This document shows, piece by piece, positions 9,832 to 18,311 of a stretch of 64,000 bases of DNA (its first letter is position 1; each line of letters begins with the position of its first letter). The stretch covers positions 5,355,212-5,419,211 of the forward strand of contig NZ_KZ614144.1 of the NCBI RefSeq assembly GCF_002884445.1, in the 5' to 3' direction. This DNA comes from Paenibacillus castaneae. GTDB lineage: Bacteria; Bacillota; Bacilli; Paenibacillales; Paenibacillaceae. The position numbers and the translations under genes were made by a program. The notes beneath the pieces were generated by a model that was not told where the DNA came from, made no database searches, and saw nothing but the letters and a program-made list of their open reading frames with translations.

Positions 9832-9954
9832 AAGAACATTCGGTTGTAGATGTTCATTCAACAAATGGATATCTATAGTTGAAGTTGATTAATCGCTTTT
9901 CAATTGGCGGTTTTCTTTGAAAATCAACAACAAGATTAAACATAGTCAAATTAA

Positions 9955-9998
9955 CAAAAAACTTCTCATTAATGTAAAATCTAATGAGAAGTTTTTTA
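9955..9998. terminator. Bidirectional intrinsic terminator between csaA remnant and groEL
   Basis: A perfect 12-bp inverted repeat AACTTCTCATTA / TAATGAGAAGTT (9960-9971 and 9982-9993) with a 10-base loop, followed by a T-rich run on the plus strand and preceded by an A-run that serves the minus strand. It can end both the csaA remnant and groEL transcripts. Confidence 0.8.
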
Positions 9999-10020
9999 TT
10001 AAACTATGTGGTTAAAATGT

Positions 10021-10056
10021 GGTCTAACGGCGTTTCCCTTCCGTTACCTTTCAAGT
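10021..10056. repeat. Short element GGTCTAACGG ... CCGTTAC, copy 2
   Basis: GGTCTAACGG, 10 bases, CCGTTACCTTTCAA. Second copy of the element at 9299. It is followed by the hairpin CTTTCAAG / CTTGAAAAG at 10048-10074, just downstream of groEL. Confidence 0.45.
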
Positions 10057-10101
10057 TTCGGAAGCTTGAAAAGTCTTAATGTACAAGGGTTTAACCCCTT
10101 A

Positions 10102-11736
10102 TTACATCATGCCGCCCATACCGCCCATGCCGCCCATATCTGGCATACCAGCGCCAGCACCCTTAGGTTCTGGTTTGTCAGCAACAACTGCTTCAGTTGT
10201 CAAGAACATAGCTGCAACTGATGCTGCGTTTTGTAGTGCTGAACGAGTTACTTTAGCAGGGTCAACGATACCCGCTTCGAACATGTTCACCCAAGCGCCA
10301 GTAGCAGCGTTGTAGCCGATGCCGATTTTTTCGTTTTTCAGACGCTCAACGATAACCGAACCTTCTTGACCTGCGTTCGCAGCAATTGTGCGAAGCGGCT
10401 CTTCAAGGGAACGAAGAACGATATTAACGCCTGTTTTCTCGTCGCCGTCTGCTTTAACAGCTGCAACAGCATTGTATACATTAATGAGGGCTGTACCGCC
10501 GCCCGATACGATACCTTCTTCAACCGCTGCACGAGTGGAGTTGAGGGCATCTTCGATGCGGAGCTTGCGCTCTTTCAATTCTGTTTCTGTAGCTGCGCCA
10601 ACTTTAATTACAGCAACGCCGCCGGACAATTTCGCAAGACGCTCTTGAAGCTTCTCACGGTCAAAGTCGGAAGTTGTTTCTTCCAGTTGAGCGCGGATTT
10701 GATTCACGCGAGCAACGATGTCAGCGGAGTTGCCGCTGCCGTCAACGATGATTGTTGTTTCTTTTGTAATGCGTACTTGACGAGCGGAACCAAGGGAATC
10801 AACATCTGTTGATTTAAGCTCAAGGCCTAGCTCTTCTGTAATTACTTGGCCGCCAGTAAGAGCAGCGATATCTTGCAGCATTGCTTTGCGACGGTCGCCG
10901 AAGCCTGGAGCTTTAACCGCTACGCAAGTGAATGTTCCACGAAGCTTGTTCACTACTAGTGTAGCTTGTGCTTCGCCTTCAACATCCTCAGCAATGATTA
11001 GAAGCTGTTTGCCGGATTGAACGACTTTCTCAAGAACCGGAAGGATCTCTTGAATGCTCGCAATTTTTTTGTCCGTGATAAGGATGTAAGGGTTGTCGAG
11101 AACCGCTTCCATTTTGTCCGTATCCGTGATCATGTATGGAGAAACGTATCCGCGGTCGAATTGCATACCTTCAACCACTTCAAGCTCAGTTACAAAGCCT
11201 TTCGACTCTTCAACTGTGATAACGCCGTCGTTGCCGACTTTTTCCATAGCTTCAGCAATCAGTTGGCCAACTTCATCATCAGCAGATGAGATCGAGGCAA
11301 CTTGTGCGATCGATTGTTTGCCTTCGATTGGTTTCGAAATGGCTTTAAGCTCTTCAACAGCAGCTTTAACAGCTTTCTCGATACCTTTGCGGATAACCAT
11401 AGGATTTGCGCCTGCAGTAACGTTTTTCAAGCCTTCACGAATCATCGCTTGAGCTAGAACAGTAGCGGTAGTCGTACCGTCACCTGCAACGTCATTAGTT
11501 TTTGTTGCTACTTCTTTAACAAGCTGAGCACCCATGTTTTCGAATGCATCTTCAAGCTCGATTTCTTTCGCAATGGACACACCGTCATTTGTGATGAGCG
11601 GGCTGCCGAATTTTTTCTCCAATACTACGTTGCGGCCTTTTGGACCTAGTGTTACTTTAACTGCATTTGCAAGCGCATCAACTCCGCGCAGCATTGCGCG
11701 ACGTGCGTCTTCACTAAATTTAATTTCTTTAGCCAT
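10102..11736 (-). CDS. groEL: Chaperonin GroEL (Hsp60)
   Basis: ATP-driven 14-mer chaperonin that folds cytosolic proteins inside a cavity capped by GroES. The 544 residues match the family length. Recognisable parts are LGPKGRNVVLEKKFGSP and the ATP-site segment NDVAGDGTTTATVLAQAM (residues about 80-100), the apical-domain stretch KAPGFGDRRKAML, EEGIVSGGGTALI, and the typical C-terminal GGM tail (GGMGGMGGMM). It lies 86 bases downstream of groES on the same strand and should be expressed from the same CIRCE-controlled promoter. Confidence 0.98.
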   Translation of the reverse strand: MAKEIKFSEDARRAMLRGVDALANAVKVTLGPKGRNVVLEKKFGSPLITNDGVSIAKEIELEDAFENMGAQLVKEVATKTNDVAGDGTTTATVLAQAMIREGLKNVTAGANPMVIRKGIEKAVKAAVEELKAISKPIEGKQSIAQVASISSADDEVGQLIAEAMEKVGNDGVITVEESKGFVTELEVVEGMQFDRGYVSPYMITDTDKMEAVLDNPYILITDKKIASIQEILPVLEKVVQSGKQLLIIAEDVEGEAQATLVVNKLRGTFTCVAVKAPGFGDRRKAMLQDIAALTGGQVITEELGLELKSTDVDSLGSARQVRITKETTIIVDGSGNSADIVARVNQIRAQLEETTSDFDREKLQERLAKLSGGVAVIKVGAATETELKERKLRIEDALNSTRAAVEEGIVSGGGTALINVYNAVAAVKADGDEKTGVNIVLRSLEEPLRTIAANAGQEGSVIVERLKNEKIGIGYNAATGAWVNMFEAGIVDPAKVTRSALQNAASVAAMFLTTEAVVADKPEPKGAGAGMPDMGGMGGMGGMM

Positions 11737-11822
11737 TATTAAGTAACCTCCTAAAGATATTGTAAGTACATTTGCAATGCACCGTCACCGTCTTGCCTTC
11801 TATGTGTCCCTAAAAGGGCTGC

Positions 11823-12104
11823 TTATCCAAAAATCGCGTGAATGTCGCTTTCTTTCATAATCAAATACTCTTTGCCTTCGTATTTGATTTCAGTACCTGC
11901 ATATTTGGAGAAAAGAACGCGGTCGCCTTCTTTAACTTCCAAAGCAACACGAACGCCATCTTTCAGCGTACCGCTGCCAACTGCTACCACTTTACCTTCT
12001 TGCGGCTTTTCTTTCGCTGAATCCGGCAATACGATACCGCTAGCGGTTGTTTCTTCTTTCGCGATTGCTTCGATCAATACGCGTTCACCCAAAGGTTTGA
12101 TCAT
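11823..12104 (-). CDS. groES: Co-chaperonin GroES (Hsp10)
   Basis: Heptameric lid of the GroEL chamber. The 93 residues start MIKPLGERVLIEAIAKEE, include the mobile loop KEETTASGIVLPDSAKEKP that contacts GroEL, and end with YLIMKESDIHAIFG; length and motifs are standard. A GGAGGC ribosome binding site precedes the ATG. First gene of the groES-groEL operon; the promoter and CIRCE lie just upstream. Confidence 0.98.
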   Translation of the reverse strand: MIKPLGERVLIEAIAKEETTASGIVLPDSAKEKPQEGKVVAVGSGTLKDGVRVALEVKEGDRVLFSKYAGTEIKYEGKEYLIMKESDIHAIFG

Positions 12105-12146
12105 TGAAAATAGCCTCCTTCAAAAATTGTCGCTTATTTTTTTCCG

Positions 12147-12173
12147 TTAGCACTCATGACCTTCAAGTGCTAA
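12147..12173 (-). promoter_or_regulatory. CIRCE operator (HrcA binding site)
   Basis: TTAGCACTC, 9-base spacer, AAGTGCTAA. This is the CIRCE inverted repeat (consensus TTAGCACTC-N9-GAGTGCTAA) with one base different in the right arm. It lies between the groES promoter and start codon, where HrcA represses chaperonin genes in Firmicutes. Confidence 0.95.
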
Positions 12174-12184
12174 CAACTATTTTT

Positions 12185-12213
12185 ATCATACTCATTTTCG
12201 TAATGGATTTCAA
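12185..12213 (-). promoter_or_regulatory. SigA promoter of groES-groEL
   Basis: On the minus strand, TTGAAA, a 17-base spacer, TATGAT. The start point would fall a few bases before the CIRCE element, so HrcA binding would block initiation or early transcription. Confidence 0.85.
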
Positions 12214-12239
12214 GTGCTTGGCATGAATTTGCCGTTTTT

Positions 12240-12560
12240 TTACACGATACTTAGAGGAACAACAATCAGGCCCGTCTCTTCCTCCCTCCTGATCGCAACA
12301 TTTACGCCATATATGTCCTTCATAGCCTGCTCTGTAATGACTTCCTCCGGCACTCCAGCCATGAGCATTTCACCGTTTTTCATCACCATAATCGTATCGC
12401 TATATCGAACCGCTTGATTGACATCATGCTTTTCATATTCTAACGTTAAATCATGAACAGGCAGCAATGGACTAATGAAGCCATACAGCCGATCAGGTTT
12501 CGAAATCCTGATCGGCTGTTCTAATGAAAAAAGCTTCATTTTTAAAGCTACCCCTATCAT
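12240..12560 (-). pseudogene. C-terminal remnant of an iron/siderophore ABC-transporter ATPase
   Basis: The last 65 or so residues (HDVNQAVRYSDTIMVMKNGE ... EEVITEQAMKDIYGVNVAI) match the segment after the H-loop in FecE/FhuC-type ATPases. There is no Walker A, signature or Walker B sequence, and the first 40 residues do not fit the family. The 5' end abuts the GH88 gene, so most of the gene was deleted. A perfect 13-bp inverted repeat (12485-12519) lies in the unrelated 5' part and may mark the junction. A functional protein is unlikely. Confidence 0.7.
12485..12519. repeat. Perfect 13-bp inverted repeat at the ABC-remnant junction
   Basis: ACAGCCGATCAGG, 9-base loop TTTCGAAAT, CCTGATCGGCTGT. 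The stem is strong, but no T-run follows on either strand. It is about 50 bases downstream of the GH88 stop codon and could be a decayed terminator of that gene. Confidence 0.55.
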
Positions 12561-12566
12561 CCACTC

Positions 12567-13697
12567 CTACCAGAACGTCGTGGAATCTCCTCTTAGTCTT
12601 GCTAAGCCTTCTACAAAGAAATAATCGCCATAAATAAGCGGAACATCAATATTTCTTCGTTCCGGATAATGACTCGTGCCATGCAGGATTAACCCCTCTT
12701 CGCCCGGATCATCCCAAGCCCCATAGATCTCATACAAGGATATCAGCATTTTCTCTCCTGCAAGCTGATAAAGAGTAGCTTCCTCCTGCGGCACAGAAGC
12801 CGCAATTTCGAGCAAACCGCAAGCTGCACAAGCTCCCGCCGATGTATCACGATACCTTTCTACGCCAGACGGCAAACGGAAGTCCCAATGAGGAACAGAA
12901 TCCTCGGGCAGATTCGCAATGAAGAAATGCGCTACTCGCTTCGCTGCCTCAAGATATCTCTTCTCTCCCGTATAACGGTAGCTTAGCGCCAAGCCATATA
13001 TCGCCCATGAAGCTCCGCGCGACCAAGCCGAGTTCGGCGCATATCCCTGCCCGCCATTCACGCTCTCAAACTCCCCTGTTTGAGGATCAAAGATAACAAT
13101 ATGATTAACTGACCCATCTTCTCGAATGAAATGGGCAAGCACTGTGTCGGCATGCTCCATTGCCACATGTTTAAATCTCGGGTCGCCAGTCGTCTCGCTA
13201 GCCCAATAAAGCAGAGGCAAATTCATCATGCAATCTATAATAGCCCAGCCTTCGTTCCGACCTCCTTCCCCCCAAGGATTCCATGCTCTTATGTAGTTCC
13301 CCTTAACGTTAAATCGGCCGCTAAGCACGCTCGCAGCAAGCAGCGCTCGTTTCCGCGACTGGTCCTCGCCAAGCAGCTTATATCTGGCAACACTAGTCAG
13401 CGACCACATAAAACCGATGTCATGATCAAGCCGATCATAACCGATCAGTACCTCATCGAGCTGTTTTTCGCAGGCTTCCGCAATATCCTTATAACGCTCG
13501 TCTCTAGAAGCGGGATCACGGTACAATAACCATAACAGTCCCGGCCAAAATCCTGCTGTCCACCAATTTGGCGCTTCCAGCACGTAAGCTCCATCTACGC
13601 TGGCATGCGGAAATCTGGCGCCAATGCGCTCGCTCGTTCGCGCTACTTTCCTATGTACATTCTCCCACGCTTCTTCCAACCAATTGTTCTGCTCCAA
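12567..13697 (-). CDS. Glycoside hydrolase family 88 (unsaturated glucuronyl/rhamnogalacturonyl hydrolase)
   Basis: Removes the unsaturated uronic acid left at the non-reducing end by polysaccharide lyases. The 376 residues show the alpha6/alpha6-barrel family features: APNWWTAGFWPGLLWLLY near residue 45, RLDHDIGFMW (first acidic residue, about 95), AIIDCMMNLPLLYWA (likely catalytic Asp, about 155), NSAWSRGASWAIYGLAL (about 235) and YRDTSAGACAACGLLE (about 300). Translation appears to start at TTG, with GGAG 9 bases upstream. It lies 31 bases downstream of a heparinase-II/III-like lyase gene on the same strand, so lyase and hydrolase likely act in sequence. There is no signal peptide, suggesting a cytosolic role. 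Confidence 0.9.
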   Translation of the reverse strand: MEQNNWLEEAWENVHRKVARTSERIGARFPHASVDGAYVLEAPNWWTAGFWPGLLWLLYRDPASRDERYKDIAEACEKQLDEVLIGYDRLDHDIGFMWSLTSVARYKLLGEDQSRKRALLAASVLSGRFNVKGNYIRAWNPWGEGGRNEGWAIIDCMMNLPLLYWASETTGDPRFKHVAMEHADTVLAHFIREDGSVNHIVIFDPQTGEFESVNGGQGYAPNSAWSRGASWAIYGLALSYRYTGEKRYLEAAKRVAHFFIANLPEDSVPHWDFRLPSGVERYRDTSAGACAACGLLEIAASVPQEEATLYQLAGEKMLISLYEIYGAWDDPGEEGLILHGTSHYPERRNIDVPLIYGDYFFVEGLARLRGDSTTFW

Positions 13698-13728
13698 ACC
13701 TTTCAGCTCCTCGCTTCAAATCTATCCT

Positions 13729-15564
13729 TTATGATTCAAACTGAAATATAAAATGACCAATGATACGATTAGTATCCTCTAAGATCGGTCTGAAATCCAG
13801 CGTGTACCAGAAGCGTTCACGGCCATAATGATCCATATCGCTTCTAGCGGTTACAATGGGCTCCCATGCGAGATAATCATAGTACACCCCCAGCTGCCTT
13901 TTCCCTAGTAATCGCATTTGCCCTTCTTTAACATGAATCGGATGAAGGAAAGTTATAAAACGCTCGACGACGGATTGATTCTTCGTTCCCGCAGCAACAT
14001 CTTTAAATACAATCGTATCCGTTAGTGTCAAAGCAGGCAGCTCGTCTTTATTCCAATAAAAACTGCGCTCAACCAGATCCAGCTGCTCATTCTCATAGGC
14101 TTCGTGTAAATGGATTGTCAATTGATCGTACTCATTATTCGTCACCGCTTCTTGAATGGTTGCCCGAAACTGTCTTCCGCTCCTCTGGTGCTGCCCTCCG
14201 ATAATCGGCACAGAATGTCCATGAGAGCCGTTGCACCAGAGCGTGTACCGATCTGGGCCAAAATATTGTGCTGTATACATGCCGCTGCCCAGGTCGGCCA
14301 AATATGCTTCTCCATCAGCATGCACGATAAATTGTCCCGCATCATTATGATTATGCGGCTCATCATTATGTCCGCCTTTTGCCGCGAAGCTGTAGCTGCC
14401 TCCAGTATCTGTTACGTGACGCGACAGCAGCCACTGTGTACCCGGCAAATAGTGCGACTCCGCTGGCCATATTGTTCGGTTCGGCCCTTCATTTAGAGTG
14501 GTGTGCTCCTTCTTTGTCCATAGCAAATTACGTATAGCCGGTGCCCAGCGGCCACAGTGATCTGCAGCATAAGATGCTCGGAGACTCATATCCGGAATTA
14601 CAACATCCTCATACTCATCATGCAGACACCAGCTAAGTCCCATGAATATACCGCATTCAGACATACAATCGGAGAAATTGACGACCGTATTGCCGCCGGT
14701 AAAACATTTCTGTTGAAAGCGTGCCATTTCCTTTACCTTCTTAGAAGCAAATAAATTCACGCGGCCAGCTGTCGCAGCCTTTAAAAGCTGAGCGAAATAA
14801 ACATAATAGCCGAAGCCGTACTGCCAATAGTTATAGCCTTCCAGGCATGCCCCATCATCGCCGAAGCCGGTTAAATAACTTTCGAGCGCCTCAAGCACCC
14901 TCTCCAACACTTGAGCCAGTCGCTCCGTACTCTCAATCAGATGAATGGAAGCCGCGCCTATCGAGCCTGCGCATACCGCAGCCCAGTTATGATCAGCCTT
15001 CTCCCAGCCGTAAGGGCCTTCTTCTAGAAATGGCTGAAGCAGTCGCCGTTCAATTTCTTCCCTGATCCGCTTTCGGAGCAAATCAGGCATCTCGTCTTCG
15101 GTTAGCAGCAGCACCTCACTCAGTGCAAAGCCCGTCTCTGCAGCAAATAAATCAATTTCCGTTCTTTCTGAAGACTTATTGTAGTGGGCTGGAAGACACC
15201 AAGTATACTCATTGCATATGGACCAAACGATATTATGAAATGCCTCTTTGTATGCCTCATTGTCAGGCTCCAGCATCGACATAATCGTGAACGCATTCAG
15301 CCTTTTTCGCCTTTCGAAATAAACACGCTCATAGCTCAGCCTCTCGCCTGTTTCATCAAATTTTTGAAAGAGGGAGTAAGTTAGCTCTGAATCACTTTCC
15401 AGGACCATCCGCTTTGCTTCCGCTCTGATTTCAGCAATAAGCGGTTGATTCCACTCCGAAAGCATCCTTTCTTTCAACTGAGAGATCGTGCCGCCTGCTG
15501 CAAGTAAGGAAAGACCTTGCTTTCTGCTTTGATCAAGCATGTCTTTCATTTGCTCTTTTCTCAT
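13729..15564 (-). CDS. Heparinase II/III-like polysaccharide lyase
   Basis: A 611-residue protein with the heparinase II/III layout: an all-helical N-terminal toroid (about 1-330, including NHNWAAVCAGSIGAASI and EGYNYWQYGFGYYVYF) and a beta-sheet C-terminal part starting near FAAKGGHNDEPHNHNDAGQF (about 395), which holds the His/Asn-rich putative metal site. Such enzymes cleave uronic-acid-containing glycans by beta-elimination, giving the products a GH88 enzyme handles; the GH88 gene follows immediately. No signal peptide, so it likely acts on imported oligosaccharides. The exact glycan cannot be told from sequence. Confidence 0.85.
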   Translation of the reverse strand: MRKEQMKDMLDQSRKQGLSLLAAGGTISQLKERMLSEWNQPLIAEIRAEAKRMVLESDSELTYSLFQKFDETGERLSYERVYFERRKRLNAFTIMSMLEPDNEAYKEAFHNIVWSICNEYTWCLPAHYNKSSERTEIDLFAAETGFALSEVLLLTEDEMPDLLRKRIREEIERRLLQPFLEEGPYGWEKADHNWAAVCAGSIGAASIHLIESTERLAQVLERVLEALESYLTGFGDDGACLEGYNYWQYGFGYYVYFAQLLKAATAGRVNLFASKKVKEMARFQQKCFTGGNTVVNFSDCMSECGIFMGLSWCLHDEYEDVVIPDMSLRASYAADHCGRWAPAIRNLLWTKKEHTTLNEGPNRTIWPAESHYLPGTQWLLSRHVTDTGGSYSFAAKGGHNDEPHNHNDAGQFIVHADGEAYLADLGSGMYTAQYFGPDRYTLWCNGSHGHSVPIIGGQHQRSGRQFRATIQEAVTNNEYDQLTIHLHEAYENEQLDLVERSFYWNKDELPALTLTDTIVFKDVAAGTKNQSVVERFITFLHPIHVKEGQMRLLGKRQLGVYYDYLAWEPIVTARSDMDHYGRERFWYTLDFRPILEDTNRIIGHFIFQFES

Positions 15565-15688
15565 TTTTGAATATCGCTCCGTTTCTTCCCTCGCTTTTAT
15601 CTTATCTGTTCATTCGAAAGGTATAATTGCTCTGTACCACCTATTTTAGCAGATTGCGATTAACAATTACTTCCTTATTTTGCACAAA

Positions 15689-15725
15689 AAAAGACCGCTC
15701 TGCGATTTCTCGCAAACGGTCTCTG
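15689..15725 (-). terminator. Intrinsic terminator of the TetR operon
   Basis: On the minus strand, AGACCG and CGGTCT enclose an inner GCGA / TCGC stem, followed by TTTTTTT. It begins just after the stop codon at 15733. Confidence 0.85.
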
Positions 15726-15732
15726 CACCATG

Positions 15733-16323
15733 CTATTTTTTGTTGTACTGTAGGGCGTTTAAGACGAACTGAGTTAGATCATCAACCATGAGATCAAGAC
15801 TGGTCTCCTCTTCCTCAATTAAAACATCCCAGTAAGCGCTATTTCGATGAAACAGCATCAATCGGATAACAGACATTAACGTCCCATCCAGTGAGCGGAA
15901 ATGAAATAGCCCCTGATCTCGTCCCTGCTCCAGCCATTCTCTTAGCTTCTGCCAGATCGGCATAACATGATCTTGAATTTTTCGAATGCGGGGAGTATTA
16001 ATCATGATTTCCTGCTGAATGATGCTAATCAGCTCTTCATCATGGTTACGAAATGTGATGACTTCGCTAATAATGAGTTTAACACCCTCTACAGGAGTTA
16101 ATGACGGATCGATTTCTGCAATTTGATTATTTGGAAAAAAGTGTTCGAATAGAGCGCCAAACATATTTTCTTTTCCGCCAAAATGATACGACACGAGCGC
16201 GACATTAGCGCCTGCTACTTCGCATATTTGCCGGATAGTCGTTTTTTCGAACCCTTGTTGGGCAAACAGCTTTTTAGCTGCTAACAATATTTTTATTTTG
16301 ATGTCCGCGTCTTCTGCTGTCAT
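15733..16323 (-). CDS. TetR/AcrR family transcriptional regulator
   Basis: DNA-binding repressor of 196 residues. I chose the ATG at 16323 (MTAEDADIKIKILLAAKKLF) because GGAGG sits 7 bases upstream; a longer frame would overlap the preceding gene. The N-terminal helix-turn-helix is clear: FEKTTIRQICEVAGANVALV then SYHFGGKENMF (about 24-60). The C-terminal ligand domain is unspecialised. The gene follows the ABC-2-type membrane protein gene in one operon, and a palindromic operator lies upstream of that first gene, so it probably represses its own operon in response to a small molecule. Confidence 0.9.
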   Translation of the reverse strand: MTAEDADIKIKILLAAKKLFAQQGFEKTTIRQICEVAGANVALVSYHFGGKENMFGALFEHFFPNNQIAEIDPSLTPVEGVKLIISEVITFRNHDEELISIIQQEIMINTPRIRKIQDHVMPIWQKLREWLEQGRDQGLFHFRSLDGTLMSVIRLMLFHRNSAYWDVLIEEEETSLDLMVDDLTQFVLNALQYNKK

Positions 16324-16345
16324 ATTGATCCTCCTACTATTAGGA

Positions 16346-17506
16346 TTATGCCCTTTGATTAGCGACCGCTGGCGATGTTTGCTCAATCGACTTACGGTTC
16401 AAGCCCACTCTCAGCATGCTTACCGCAATTGCCACGACGAGAACAAGAAGAAGTACCCAAACGTCCGAGGTTGCAGCGGGTCCACCGAACAATATATTCA
16501 TAATGCCTTCCACCGCATACGTTGCAGGAAACAAATCTCCAAGCTTAATGTAGAAGTCTGACAACAGCTCACGAGGCACGATTGCGCCCGACGTAACGAG
16601 TTGAGCAGACAACAGCATAATATTAAACAACATGCCCGCCATGCCGAACAGGTAAAGAAACATTTGAGTAACAAAGATGAACGTAAGCAGGAATAATAAC
16701 TGGAACAACCATAAATGAAGGAAACCCTGCTCCATTTGTCCGCCGAAGGAAGCGAGCAGCGAAGATCCAACTAATGATATAAAGACCGACGCTATCACAT
16801 TCACCAAGCTTTTGGCAGCAAACCTGTGCCATTTGCCGGTAGTAGCGCTGATTACCATAGTGGATTGCTCAAAGTTCATTCCCATAATCATAGCACCTAC
16901 GAAGGAAGCAAGCACCATCATCATCGGAACCATTTGATTGCTCATATTTTTTACTACATTCGTAGACTGAATATCTGATGTCACGCGCTGGGACAATCCC
17001 TGTGCCGCCGCTGCCGCTTGCTCAGCCGGCATATTCATGCTTCCAAGAACGTTTTGGACGCCTGCAGCAACTGCTTGCCCGTTTACCTCTGCCGTAATTT
17101 TCGCAGCAGCTCCGGTCATAATGCTCTTGATGAGAGCCGGATTCGATTCATTTATGAGATATTGAATAGATGCAGCACTATCAGCGGATGCCACCTTCTG
17201 TGAGAAATCAGCTGGGATGACCACAATCATCTGCAGCTCGCGATTGTCGAGCTGCCCCTTGGCTTCCTCTAGCCTAGCTGCCTGAGTCATAGCGAAAGGA
17301 AGATTCTTTATCAATCCATTTGATATTTGCTCACCCATCTGTTGATCCTCATTCACCACTGCAATGCGAAGCTGATCCACTCGATCTGTTACCCCGTTGT
17401 AGCCCGTCATCCATATGACCGAGAAAATAACCTGGAACATGATGGCTGTAATTATTCCTACCCACGTCGAAGGACGCTTCATAAATGCTTGTAATGCTTT
17501 TTTCAT
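16346..17506 (-). CDS. ABC-2-type / YhgE-like membrane protein
   Basis: A 386-residue membrane protein with one N-terminal helix (VGIITAIMFQVIFSVIWM, about 16-33), a large extracytoplasmic loop of about 170 residues (IAVVNEDQQMGEQISNGL, then VVIPADFSQKVA), and five or so C-terminal helices from about 195. This topology is that of the ABC-2 permease and YhgE/Pip-like group associated with drug or phage-receptor functions. There is no ATPase beside it. The start ATG has an AGGAGTGG ribosome binding site, with a 31-bp palindrome 23 bases further upstream. It is co-transcribed with the downstream tetR-type gene, suggesting inducible efflux. Confidence 0.8.
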   Translation of the reverse strand: MKKALQAFMKRPSTWVGIITAIMFQVIFSVIWMTGYNGVTDRVDQLRIAVVNEDQQMGEQISNGLIKNLPFAMTQAARLEEAKGQLDNRELQMIVVIPADFSQKVASADSAASIQYLINESNPALIKSIMTGAAAKITAEVNGQAVAAGVQNVLGSMNMPAEQAAAAAQGLSQRVTSDIQSTNVVKNMSNQMVPMMMVLASFVGAMIMGMNFEQSTMVISATTGKWHRFAAKSLVNVIASVFISLVGSSLLASFGGQMEQGFLHLWLFQLLFLLTFIFVTQMFLYLFGMAGMLFNIMLLSAQLVTSGAIVPRELLSDFYIKLGDLFPATYAVEGIMNILFGGPAATSDVWVLLLVLVVAIAVSMLRVGLNRKSIEQTSPAVANQRA

Positions 17507-17528
17507 ACGTAACCACTCCTAATCTCTA

Positions 17529-17559
17529 TTTAAACAACCGTTTTAAACGATTGTTTAAA
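17529..17559. promoter_or_regulatory. Palindromic operator, probably for the adjacent TetR protein
   Basis: TTTAAACAACCGTTT, one central T, AAACGATTGTTTAAA: 15-bp arms with a single mismatch. Its position upstream of the membrane-protein-tetR operon and its length are typical of TetR-family operators. Confidence 0.75.
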
Positions 17560-17865
17560 TATGAAGCATATGAGCCTGTTTTGTCAATAGGGCAGCTTCA
17601 AAAAATTTGAAGTTTGGGGTTTGCTTTGCTTAGGGGGGAAGTAATATTTTCACTATAGCCTTCTGTTAGAAAGGATGATCCTCTGCTCTGACTGGCCGCA
17701 GTCGCTCTCCTGCTATTCATTCGCATCGAATCAACGTTTTTACAGCCAATTATCTTTGTAATCTGTTTCTTTCGCATGCTTTATCTCGAACGCGAACTTA
17801 AAGTTTTCTTTGAGTTTCATTAATAGGCTAATCTACCATGATAAAATACAAGGAGGAAAATCGCT
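17560..17865. other. Intergenic stretch without recognisable gene
   Basis: About 300 bases. I see no coding frame, RNA or strong hairpin apart from the AAGGAGG ribosome binding site near 17850 that belongs to the broken gene downstream. Confidence 0.5.
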
Positions 17866-18155
17866 ATGAAAAGGCAATGGTCAGCTTATTTTTAGCGTTG
17901 CTACTGAGCTTTCCCCTCCCTGCTGCTCAAGCAGTAGGGGAGGGTACAAAGTCAGACAAATCGCTAAGGAGTAAGTAGTAAAAATATTAGCAGTTGAAAA
18001 AGGAAATGGACAACTTGACCCTAAAAGGGTAACAACCAATAGTTACAAACAAGAAAGTTACTGTTGGAGGAAGCAATACGGAAACTTCAATTGAACGAAT
18101 GATGATAATTCTCGTAAAAGATGTTCAAATCACATACGGTAAAGGAGTGAGTCTG
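17866..18155 (+). pseudogene. Decayed small secreted-protein gene upstream of the first csrA
   Basis: AAGGAGG precedes an ATG (MKRQWSAYF, then stop). One frame over, an ATG at 17877 gives a clear signal peptide (MVSLFLALLLSFPLPAAQAV) that stops after 33 residues. A third stretch reads KILAVEKGNGQLDPKRVTTN, and a further shift gives VTNKKVTVGGSNTETSIERM leading, without a stop, into the first csrA frame. Together these look like one short exported protein broken by frameshifts and stops. I do not recognise the family; it could equally be a chance assembly, but the signal peptide and ribosome binding site argue against that. Confidence 0.4.
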
Positions 18156-18311
18156 ATGCTGGTCGTTGGAAGAAAACCCGGACAATACATAGTGATCAAC
18201 GAAAAAATTATCATAAAGGTAATTAAAAGTGAAGAGGGGCACTTACGCTTGGCTATTGAAGCGCCAAAAGATATCTCTATCGTTCGAGGAGAATTGCTAA
18301 ATCAAGAATAA
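18156..18311 (+). CDS. csrA: CsrA-like RNA-binding regulator (first copy)
   Basis: A 51-residue protein, MLVVGRKPGQYIVINEKIII ... HLRLAIEAPKDISIVRGELL. It aligns along its length with CsrA: an N-terminal beta strand with RK, a central LRLAIEAP, and the conserved Arg after the short helix-leading strand (IVRGE), part of the RNA-binding surface. I chose this ATG because AAAGGAG precedes it at the usual distance; the frame is open further upstream through pseudogene sequence. It is about 70% similar to the second csrA copy at 19224 and shorter by 10 residues. CsrA dimers bind GGA in hairpin loops of mRNA leaders and block translation. Confidence 0.8.
   Translation: MLVVGRKPGQYIVINEKIIIKVIKSEEGHLRLAIEAPKDISIVRGELLNQE

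Noticed and set aside
9299..10053. GTCTAAC in the GGTCTAACGG elements as an integron attC core site
   Set aside because: GTCTAAC fits RYYYAAC, but no matching GTTRRRY partner, long imperfect stem, or integrase is nearby.
14110..14496. Plus-strand ORF of 128 codons within the heparinase-like gene
   Set aside because: It is antisense to well-conserved coding sequence, with no ribosome binding site or family match.
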